The notes under the pieces are model-generated. The model was given only the letters and a program-made list of their open reading frames with translations, did not search any database and was not told the origin of the DNA. Both the position numbers and the translations under genes were made by a program. A DNA stretch of 64,000 bases from G963422745 sp963422745 (GTDB taxonomy: Bacteria > Actinomycetota > Acidimicrobiia > Acidimicrobiales > Aldehydirespiratoraceae). The number at the start of each line of letters is the position of its first letter. Position 1 is the stretch's first letter. This document shows, in pieces, positions 55,618 through 64,000 of the stretch. Location of the stretch: contig OY730477.1 in assembly GCA_963422745.1 (NCBI GenBank), forward strand, positions 2,914,001 through 2,978,000. The letters are read 5' to 3'.

Positions 55618-56790
55618 TTAGCCGGATTCGGTGTCAGCGGGTTCGATGGGACCGTACACGGCTTCGAAGATCCGGGGCGCTTGGTAGAGGCGGTTACGCT
55701 GACGCCCTGTTATCTCTTGAAGATCGCCGCGTTCCTCCAAGACAGCGATAGCCGTGTAGGCCGTCGGCGGGGTGACTTCGAGCCGAGATGCAGCCACCGC
55801 AGCACTGACCACGGGTGTAGCGAACAGGAATTCGGCTAGCCGCAACACCGAAGATGGCTGGCCTTCTTGGAGCAACTCGTCACGTATCTGTTGTTGAAGC
55901 TCGACCAGACGCACTGTTCGCTCCTCGGCGTCCCGGGCCTGGCGACGTACTCCTTCGAGGAAGAATGCCATCCAAGGACCCAGATCACCGTGCCGGCTGG
56001 TGGCGAGCAGGTGGTCGTAGTACTCGGACCGACGCTCCTCAAAGTAGGCCGACAAGTAGAGCAGGGGTTGAGACAAAGCGCCCCGTTCCATGAGCATCAA
56101 CGGAATGAGCAGCCGGCCGATACGCCCGTTGCCGTCGCCGAAGGGATGGATCACCTCGAACTGGTAATGAGCCAGGGCCAGTTGAACCAGCAAAGGCAGA
56201 TCACGTTCGTGAAGGAACCGCTCCAGGTCATCCAACGCGCTGTTCATCTCGGCGGGCGGTGGCGGGACGAAGACGGCGTCGTCGAGGGTGTTCCCGCCGA
56301 TCCACACCTGGCTCTTGCGGAGTTCGCCGGGACGGTGACCCTTGCCCCTTACGCCGGAAAGCAGTCGTTCGTGCATCTCACGCAACAGCCGTGTAGAGAC
56401 TGGGAATCCGCTACGGATCCGCTCGATTCCGTATTCTGTGGCGACGATGTAGTTCAATACCTCTCGAGCGTCGGCGGCATCCTCACGGGCTGGCGACTCG
56501 CCTGCTTCCACTCGCAGCAGTTGGGTGATGTCGGTTTTGGTCCCCTCGATGCGAGAGCTACGAATCGCTTCGATCCGCAGGTGCGGTCCGATCAGCAGGT
56601 GAGGGTTGGGCAGTAGACGGCTGACACCGCCGAGGCGGTGCACGACCCCGGTAGCCTCATCAAGCAACGAAGCCATCCCCTGCGGAATCCGGTAATCGCG
56701 AGGTAACGGAGCCGGATGAAAAGCCCAGAAGCCATCCAACGTCTTATCGACTGTGCCGCGTGCTCTGGACGGGAATGCTTCCGGGTGCAT
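55618..56790 (-). CDS. Fic-family AMP-transferase with HTH
   Basis: 390 residues. The Fic motif HPFGDGNGRIGR at about 214-225 is complete. An N-terminal inhibitory helix SSRIEGT at about 77-83 marks a self-inhibited class II Fic protein. The C-terminus looks like a winged helix (SRLEVTPPTAYTAIAVLEE). It would AMPylate an unknown target. A near-perfect palindrome upstream at 56833-56860 suggests self-regulation. No toxin-antitoxin partner is adjacent. Confidence 0.9.
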   Translation of the reverse strand: MHPEAFPSRARGTVDKTLDGFWAFHPAPLPRDYRIPQGMASLLDEATGVVHRLGGVSRLLPNPHLLIGPHLRIEAIRSSRIEGTKTDITQLLRVEAGESPAREDAADAREVLNYIVATEYGIERIRSGFPVSTRLLREMHERLLSGVRGKGHRPGELRKSQVWIGGNTLDDAVFVPPPPAEMNSALDDLERFLHERDLPLLVQLALAHYQFEVIHPFGDGNGRIGRLLIPLMLMERGALSQPLLYLSAYFEERRSEYYDHLLATSRHGDLGPWMAFFLEGVRRQARDAEERTVRLVELQQQIRDELLQEGQPSSVLRLAEFLFATPVVSAAVAASRLEVTPPTAYTAIAVLEERGDLQEITGRQRNRLYQAPRIFEAVYGPIEPADTESG

Positions 56791-56832
56791 GCAAGCGCCT
56801 TTCTAAAGCACGTTTTCATTGGCCCGATTCTA

Positions 56833-56860
56833 ATTAAAGTAATCAGCTGATCACTTTAAT
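56833..56860. promoter_or_regulatory. 28-bp palindrome upstream of the Fic gene
   Basis: ATTAAAGT-NATCAGCTGATN-ACTTTAAT with one mismatched pair, centred between 56846 and 56847, 43 bases above the Fic ATG. AT-rich arms fit a promoter-operator bound by the Fic protein's own winged helix. Confidence 0.65.
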
Positions 56861-56869
56861 TATTGAGGT

Positions 56870-57242
56870 CATAGGTAAAGACAGCTTTACTACCGCTGGC
56901 TCAGGCAGGCACGGGCAAGGCTGCGCCAGCCGCATCCGGCCCAGTCGCTCCCGGACAGCTGTGCTTCAGGCCCCGTATGCTTCAGGCCCCGGTTTCGGGG
57001 TACGGCTGCTTAGCAGCGCGAAGCGCCTCCGCGTCGGTGCGGACCGCTATGGCTTAGTCTGGGATTGTACCACCAGCACAAGACCCGCTAGCGGGTCTCA
57101 GAAACCTCTTCTTTGCGGAACCCAACCCCGGCTCCCTTTCCAATATTTGAATGCAGAGTCCATAATCAGCCTGCAGGAGGGCTTGAATTATGGACTCCTT
57201 CTTCCCACTTTTATTGGTCAAGGGAGCTGGGACTGGAAGGGG
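56870..57242. other. Spacer between Fic and sialidase genes
   Basis: No gene. TGCTTCAGGCCCCG occurs twice near 56965 and 56979. An 11-pair perfect hairpin GAGTCCATAAT...ATTATGGACTC (57156-57166 with 57187-57197, 20-base loop) lies 46 bases behind the sialidase stop and is a candidate terminator for it. Confidence 0.55.
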
Positions 57243-60200
57243 TTATCTTGCGACGTTGCCGGTTAGGGTGAGTGATTTGGCGAGGTGCCGGGAGGGGACA
57301 ATTCCTTTCCATATTGCGACGGACTTGACGTGGGTGCCGATTGTGGTGGCGGGGTCTGTTGTGCCGATTGTCGTGTAGGAGGGATTGATACCGATCCCGG
57401 TGATGTCAGGGACTGGGGTCTCAGCCTTAACTTCGACCTTACCGTTGATCACCAGATAGGAATTATGCGGGCTCAGCACTGCGACTACTGAGATATCTTG
57501 TCCTCGATAACGTTCCGATCGCGTTTTGAGGGTCCACGGTTCCCCGTTCGGGGTGTTCAGTCTCAACCCGATCCAGTGCTTGGTCTTGATGTTGGTCTCG
57601 TCGTCGGTGCCATCGTCGTCGGCGTCGTCCTCAATCGTGGTCTCGGTTCGCCAGATCCCGAAATCTAATGATGATGTGGAGTCGGTGTTGGTGCTGCGAA
57701 ACACGATCTTGTCGTCTGCGTGGCGACGCTGAGGAACGGTGAACGATCCTCCGACCGCCCATGAAGTCTTGAGGTTGCCTGAGACCCATTCGGGTAAATG
57801 ATCTCTTGCGACAGCTTCACCAACTGCTGTGGAGTCCATTGCGATCGCGTTTGTTTCGGTTAGTTCATTCTCAATACGCCAAGTCGCCACTGGTAAGGCC
57901 GGCGGCTGCGTCGCTGCTATCGCTTGCTCAGGGGTGAGTATCCCGTCAAAGATCTCTACCGTACCGATCGAACCATTCCAATGCCTGATAATCCCATCAT
58001 CGGTAGCGAGACCACCGATGACCATCTTGTCAAGATCGCTGACAGCACTGAAGAACTCGATCGAGTCGCCATCTTCAACAAGATGTTCGCCATCTAGATA
58101 GATATCGGTTCCCTCAGTTCCAACGGTAACCGACAACCGATGCCAACGACCGTCGGTGACCACATATTGCGATACCCCAGTTGAATTCACGCTTCTGCCA
58201 TCATTCACAGCGTGGACACCGAAGGAACCATCTTCTGTTTGGGTCAACGACCACCAACTATCAGAATCACCAGAACTAGACACCGAAAACAATGTTTGAT
58301 TCGAATTATCTTGCGCTGTCTTAAACGACACTACGATAGACCCCTGCTCCAAGTCTCTAATTTGGTCAACATCAGTAGTCGTCAACTCGGTCGAAGCCGT
58401 CCCATCAAATTCAATCCTGGAAGCATCATGACGGAACAACGCCCGCTGATCTCTACCATCCGACAACCAATGCAAAGAAGCCGAATGAAACATGATACCC
58501 CCACCAAGATACTCTTCCGAGTGGCTTCCTTCATAGAGAATCCCAACACGGGCGTCTGGGAGTGCAACGATATTGCTATATCCAGATTGCCCTGGATGCA
58601 ATAGTTTCGCTACGGGCCCGTACGCATTCCAAGAATCGCCTTCATCTTGTGACATCCGTAGTGACATCCGGATACGTTTAGACAAATAGTTAGGATAACT
58701 ATAGGCAATCCTGCTCTTAGAGCCAAATACATCTTGAAATGTTGATGTGATACGAGCAAAACCGTTGGCTGTTGCATTCCCGTTCAATTCCGGGACATGG
58801 GTAGGATCACCAAACTCAACCTTACCTGATTGTAATTTGGCTCGTGTGAGCACTCGCCGATGGTGCCACCACGGAGTATAGGCTCTAGCATTGATCAATA
58901 TGTCTCCATTTTCAAGCTCCACCGCAGTTGCTTCATTCAACCAGTACTGGTTAGCATTGAGTACTCCACCGATCTGCCAGGTCTCGCCGTGATCATCGCT
59001 CCAATAAAGAATATTTCTCAAATTGAATATATCGGTCCCGGAAACTCCTAATGTACCTGTTACCAATAGTCGGCCGTTAGTATCCGAAGAGCCAAATCTA
59101 AGCTGGATGGAAGGCCCAAGTGTTGGCTGAGTAAATCTCCATCTCCGTGAAGTATCCGATGAGTTGTAATTTGCTCTAGTATAACTTGAATCGTATACTT
59201 TAGTATAGGTGGGGTTGTAAGGATGATGAATCTGGTTGGTTATATCTCCATCTTGCGTTCCAGCTGGTGAACTGATCTTATTATGGTGCCATGTATGCCC
59301 ATGATCACCCGACCATGCAGACACTGTCCGCCGGATGCCATAACCTTCCTGGATCTTGAATAGATTGTACTCAGTTTTGTTGTAGACAATAACGATCTTT
59401 CCCTCCAAATAGTTCTCATCGTGTGTATCAAGCACTGCTGTAACATTTTGGGCCACCCACTGTCGCCTTGTGGATGGGAGTACATTGCTCGCTACTATAC
59501 TTAGCGGACCCCAAGTGGCTCCATTGTCAATGCTGCGCTTCATTACAATTGATGTGCCTTTCTGAAAGTCATAGCATTCATGGTATCGGCCATCGTAGTA
59601 CTCTTGAGCTTTAGGTCTAGCCTCAGCGAACACAAGCAGATCACCATTTCCTGCCCGTACAATTGTAGGTATACGGTAACAATCGTATCCTTCTTCGCCA
59701 TTACGAAATACCCAACTACGAGAGTTCGGTAACTGGTCTTTGTCTTCTGAATCAATATTGATATGGGCTGTCTGAGAGAACCCGTGATACACGCCGGGGG
59801 TTGTAATGGTAACTTTGAGAGTCACTGGTTTGTCAGGAATAGCAATAGGTCTTGGGTTGTTTCTGTTTCTTGGTGCTCGCCAGGTGGGCGACCGTTTCTT
59901 GGAAGTCTGACCGTCAGGAAATACCCACTGATACGATGTATTCAAATTCTCAAGACCTAATGGGTTGATATTGAAGCGAATCGAGCGATTCCCAGTCCTC
60001 ACATAGGATATCCCATTACCCACCGAAAATCTCGATTTGGAAATTGTTTCAATAGCTGCATCGTGATTGAATGGGTAGTCATATATTTCGACGAAATAGA
60101 TTCTACCATTGAATTGATACTCGTATCCGTCGCTGTCCTGATTACCACCTATTGTGAGAGTATTGATTCCCTCAACTGAATCAAAGAATTCTGTCATTGA

Positions 60201-62607
60201 GGTATCACGTTGCACCTTTCCAAGATCTTGACTGGTCAACATAAATGAGCCATTACTGCTTGATACAGACAACAAAGCGGTGATCCGGTCTGATCCATAG
60301 GCTGAATTGATCCCTCTAACATTATTCAACACCTGATCTTCATTCCATCCATATGCACCATAAACACCGTCCACAATACAGAAACACAACATGCTAGATC
60401 GCTGCGCAGAATTCGAGGCACTCACGATAGCATCGTGATTATGCTGCGTATCTCTATGAGGATATTCATCGATTTTATTTAGTGAGTTACTAAACGAAAC
60501 AATAATAGTTCCTTCTTTAAGGTTCTTGATCTTGTCTATGTCTTCTTGGGATTGAATTTCAATTCGTCGACCGTTGAACTTTTTTCCGGTTGGTCCACCG
60601 TCATATTGGAATACGAGTCCGCTTGCTATGGTTACGGCTTCATGATGTGTTAGTGGCTCGTCGTAGATTTCTACTTTGTGGATGCGTCCGTGGGTCCGGT
60701 TTGTGAATCCTGATTCGTTGTTGTCGTTGCCGCCGATGATAAGCCTATTGAGTCCCTCAACCTGGTCGAAGAATCCGGTGGCGGCGGTGTCACAGTGGAG
60801 GTCATCGAGGTCTTCGCTGGTGATGATGCACGCTGCGCCTCCCTGCATTTCGGATACGGTAAGCACTGCGGTGATCCGCCCCGCTCCGACAGTTGGAGCC
60901 TCGACAGTGGCGGTGGTTATGACTTGGCCGTCGTTGTGGGCGTGGGCGCCGTAGCCTTTTTGGTCAACGGAGAAGCAGTATTGGCTGGCAAGATCACGGT
61001 TGTTTGACGCGCAGACGATATTGTGCCGTGGCTTGTCTTCGGTGATCTCAAACGATACGACGATGCTTCCCTCGGTGAGTCCGCGTACCATCCTGAGGTC
61101 GGCTGTGCGGTCCACGATTCGCTTATCGAACTCGGTGTCCCCCGACCCGGGTCCCGGCTTCCAGGACATGACCGGTACCGGGCCTGCATGGTCATATGAT
61201 CTGCCATCTTCTATGGGAGGTTCATCTCCCGTGGAGCGTTCATCGGCATGGTCAACGATCAAGTTAGCCTGTTCCTTGCTCATAGGAGTATCAAATATCG
61301 TCACGGAGTAGATATGGCCTTGCGTCAGGTCTCTCATGCGGTCCTCGTTGTCGTCAAGGCCGCCGATCAAGAGCTTGTTCAGTCCTTCTACCGAACTAAA
61401 GAAGCCACTTTCCTTGGAAACGGCGATGTCATCAGGGTCCTGGCTCGACATCACGAACGTCCCGTCGGTACTCGAGACCGATAAGACCGATGTTATCGGA
61501 CCCGCACCCACCGACCGCTGAGAAAGTCCCGTCGTGTTCACCGCCTCGCCGTTGTTATAGCCATAAGCACCGTACTGCTGTTTGTCCGCAGTGAAACAGA
61601 ACTCGCTAGAAGCTTCACGGTTGTTCGATGCGCACACGACACCGTGCCGTGTCTTCTTCTCGGTGGTCTCAAAGGATACCACAATGCTGCCCTCATCAAG
61701 ATCCCGGACAGCGTCAAGATCATCGGAACGGTCAACAACCCGCCCATCAAAAACATCACCAGACTCGTCCCCGGAACTATCCCAAGCAAACACCGCTCGA
61801 GGTATCCGAATGCGGTCTCGGGCCTGTTCCACACTAAGCGGTGTGTCATAAACCTCAAGCGAATACACAGTGGAATCAATTTGGTTACGGCTCCAACTCA
61901 CACCACCAATCATAAGAGTATCGATATCAAAGTAAGAAAAGAACTTGATATCAGAATGACGGTGAACATCCGATTCGTGATTATTGACCATGAAAGCGTT
62001 ACCATCCGATGAAACAGACAACACAACAGTCACCCGCTCCGAGACCGGAGCACGCTTAGAATCGAACTCCCTGAGATACAGATCATCATTACGATCAAAG
62101 ACACCCCAGAATTTGTAGCCAGCATTCTCGGTTTCAACCTCAAGACACAATCCATTTGGCCATCCACCTGGCCGCGACAGCTTACGACCACAAAAGATTC
62201 TTCCCGGCTTGTCATACCCTGAAACACTAAACTCAACAACGATCGTGCCTTCAGACAATGAAGCCACCTTGTCTACATCATCAGAAGACATAGACACAGC
62301 ATTAGGTCGCTGACGATAAAAATCCGGAGCCGAGAAGTCAATCCGGTCAAACTTATGACCCCCAATACCACCATCCCAAGCAAGCACCGGGTCCGGCAAC
62401 CCAGACAACGCCACATCCCTCAAATCCGATGCCGACCCCGCAGCCACACCCTCCTGAAAACCGACAGGGCTAACCGCAACCGGGCCCGACTGAGCCGACC
62501 CTGTAGGCACACCCCCTAGAGAAGGAGCCACCACCACCGCAACAAGAACCGCTACGGCCACCCCCCCCCCGTAGCAAGCGAGCAATCTTCATCAACCGAG
62601 ACCGCAT
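57243..62607 (-). CDS. Giant exported sialidase with LamG-like domains, frame broken at G10
   Basis: About 1,787 residues from ATG 62607 (GGAAGGA upstream). The first 12 codons (MRSRLMKIARLL) form the signal-peptide start; a G10 tract (62561-62570) shifts the frame before the hydrophobic core VAVAVLVAVVVAPSL. Nine or twelve G would join them. Then four LamG-like domains of about 190 residues, a PKD-like domain (about 880-960), a six-bladed sialidase (YRIP at about 975; Asp boxes SIDNGATW, WSGDHGHTW, WSDDHGETW, SQDEGDSW; FAEAR), a fifth LamG-like domain and a C-terminal domain. It would release sialic acid outside the cell. Middle part is AT-richer than its flanks. Confidence 0.85.
62561..62570. 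repeat. C10 homopolymer in the sialidase signal peptide
   Basis: Ten C on the plus strand (G10 coding), between the basic start and the hydrophobic core of the signal peptide. Nine or twelve would be in frame. Confidence 0.87.
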
Positions 62608-62954
62608 ATAGAGATTCCTTCCCAACAAGGTATAGATAAGACGTCCGACGTCCCATTACTTTCGTAACACACCCAAAGAGGCCGCGCAACCCCAACCACA
62701 CCAGCGAACCCGACGACGAACAGAACCGGTGATCCCAAGCACCAACCTGAACCATCCTCAAAACCGACGCCACTAGCCGCCGACACCAACCGGAAGCTTC
62801 CGCTGGCCATTGCAGCACCTAGCGCATGGGAGTTGGTTTAGGTTGCAGGCGAAGGCCCTGAACTCAGCTGTGGCGGGCTCGGCGAAGACCACCGCGTTGA
62901 CCGCGACCGCATGGCCCATTGACCCGCCTGAATGCGGCTCCCCTGGTGTGAGGG
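62608..62954. other. Sialidase upstream region
   Basis: No gene supported. Holds the sialidase ribosome site and presumably its promoter. One unresolved open frame on the minus strand (to 62818) only reads through the homopolymer and is not a gene. Confidence 0.5.
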
Positions 62955-63012
62955 GCCGGGCAGGCTATCTTGCGGTGTTGGCGGTGAGGGTGAGTGATTT
63001 GGCGAGGTGTTC
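62955..63012 (-). pseudogene. Remnant of a second LamG-protein 3' end
   Basis: The last 16 or so codons of the sialidase (HLAKSLTLTGNVAR-stop) recur here as EHLAKSLTLTANTAR-stop, with GGTGAGTGATTTGGCGAGGTG-like DNA shared with 57262-57285. It is what remains of a tandem paralogue upstream of the sialidase. Confidence 0.75.
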
Positions 63013-63113
63013 AGAATGCCGACAAGTGCCCTTGGCTCAGTGACACCTCAGAACTTCTGATGAAACCACACCAAGACCATCACATTCGCCACAGACCCCG
63101 AGGAGCCCAATAC

Positions 63114-63578
63114 TCAATCCAGCGTTGTTTTCGCAACCAGCTCCCCACCCAGCCCGTCAAGCTTGGAGACCCGGCCAGCATGACGACCCCCATCAAAAAC
63201 CGCTGACAGCCAGGCATCGAGCGCGTCGCAGGCAACCTCAAGACCAACAAGGCGCTCACCGATACACATCACATTGGCGTCGTTGTGGGCACGAGCGAGC
63301 CGGGCCGACGTGGCATCGTGAACTACAGCAGCTCGAATGCCTGCGATCTTGTTAGCCGCGATAGCGATGCCGATACCACTGCCACAGATGCACAGACCCT
63401 GATCCGCGGTGCCGTCACGCACGGCTCGCCCGACCGCTGCGCCATAGTCGGGGTAGTCGACCCGGTCCGCTGAATAGGTCCCGAGGTCGATCACCTCGTG
63501 GCCCTGGGAGCGAAGCTTTTCGGCGAGGGTCTCCTTCATGGTGAAACCGGCATGGTCTGAGCCGACAGCGACGCGCAC
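63114..63578 (-). CDS. rpiB: Ribose-5-phosphate isomerase B
   Basis: 154 residues. SDHAGF at 8-13, VDYPDYG, the CGSGIGIAIAANK anion loop with catalytic Cys (about 66-78) and HNDANVMCIGER. It interconverts ribose-5-phosphate and ribulose-5-phosphate in the pentose phosphate pathway. In many actinobacteria rpiB lies next to glyA or sua5; here it is 57 kb away and in the opposite orientation. Confidence 0.95.
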   Translation of the reverse strand: MRVAVGSDHAGFTMKETLAEKLRSQGHEVIDLGTYSADRVDYPDYGAAVGRAVRDGTADQGLCICGSGIGIAIAANKIAGIRAAVVHDATSARLARAHNDANVMCIGERLVGLEVACDALDAWLSAVFDGGRHAGRVSKLDGLGGELVAKTTLD

Positions 63579-63639
63579 AGCCGTAATCCTACGCTCTGAT
63601 GCTTAGGCCATTTGAGGCCTTGGCTCTGTGTCGAGTCAA

Positions 63640-63975
63640 ACTGCGGCCAGGCAACCAAACAGTGCGATGGCGGTGCCCTGAGCACACTGACAACCGCAAA
63701 GGAATGCTGCGGCCAGCCAACCAAACCGCGGCCAGCCAACTTGGCTGTGCGATCGCGTTGCCCTGAGCACACTGACAACCACAAACCTGAGCACACTGAC
63801 AACCACAAAGGAGTGCCACAGCCAACCAACCAAACCGCGACCCGAGCAAGCAAACCGCCGCCAGGCAACCAAACCGCGGCCAGCAAACTTGGCTGTGCGA
63901 TGGCGTTGCCCTGAACAGGCTGACAACCGTAAAGGAGTGCCACAGCCAGCCAAAGTCAAATCGCGGCCAGCCAAA
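63640..63975. repeat. Minisatellite at the right edge
   Basis: Degenerate units of 30-80 bases made of CAACCAAACCGCGGCCAGC, CTTGGCTGTGCGATGGCGTTGCC and CTGAGCACACTGACAACC-ACAAAGG blocks, at least four copies. Open frames run through all reading frames because of it; none is supported as a gene. Confidence 0.85.
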
Positions 63976-64000
63976 CTTCACCTTGATGCCTTTGTAGGTA

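Noticed and set aside
62552..62818. 88-residue ORF upstream of sialidase
   Set aside because: Reads the signal-peptide region in a third frame through the homopolymer; no ribosome site or conservation expected.
63612..63975. Several overlapping ORFs at the right edge
   Set aside because: All are read-through of the minisatellite in different frames.
1..64000. tRNA or rRNA genes, integrase or transposase
   Set aside because: None could be recognised on either strand, so the island's entry mechanism is unknown.

Overview
The window looks like chromosomal DNA of a high-GC actinobacterium. The Acidimicrobiia are my best guess, from the Asp-rich, Thr/Pro-rich lipoprotein linker, the F420-type LLM oxidoreductase and the DrrAB-type exporter. 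This is inferred from gene content only; there is no rRNA or tRNA to test it. Housekeeping genes lie at both ends: prfA, prmC, the Sua5-type tRNA-modification gene and glyA on the left, rpiB on the right. Between them are about 56 kb of accessory DNA in which I found no integrase, transposase or tRNA.

Left to right: three tandem genes for membrane-anchored hendecad coiled-coil proteins (1-1.8 kb); prfA-prmC-sua5-glyA (2-6.6 kb); a leftward defence-type operon (7.5-15.8 kb) of an XRE/ImmA-IrrE regulator, a DUF4411 PIN protein, a PLD-SNF2 helicase and a broken Eco57I/ISP-like methylase, flanked by remnants of itself and of the neighbouring zinc dehydrogenase; three tandem copies of an unrecognised secreted protein family with decayed HigBA-like modules between them (17.9-25.1 kb); an OLD-like ATPase, an ABC exporter, DinB, LLM and amidohydrolase genes (25-33 kb); a sugar-catabolic regulon (33.5-44.5 kb) of ROK kinase, cupin, GntR/UTRA regulator, CUT1 ABC importer, NagB-like isomerase, Gfo/Idh oxidoreductase, BadF-type kinase and GH4 glycosidase; a low-GC TIGR04255 operon (44.6-46.4 kb); a type I restriction system hsdRSM (46.7-52.4 kb); a graveyard of HMUDK-like, thymidylate-synthase-like, ImmA and second hsdR fragments (52.5-55.6 kb); a Fic protein with a palindromic operator (55.6-56.9 kb); and a giant exported sialidase with five LamG-like domains (57.2-62.6 kb). 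Sialidase and importer could together scavenge host or matrix glycans.

Two features stand out. (1) The window has five G/C homopolymers of 9-14 bases, and every one sits exactly where an otherwise continuous gene changes frame: methylase, a secreted protein, the ABC sugar-binding lipoprotein, HsdR and sialidase. In three of them the tract lies just behind the export signal, and in HsdR it decides whether hsdR overlaps hsdS. A one-base length change would restore four of them fully; the methylase also carries an amber codon. This is the layout of slipped-strand phase variation, although homopolymer sequencing error would look the same in one assembly. (2) Almost every intergenic gap carries its own unrelated minisatellite or tandem duplication, some reaching into gene ends.
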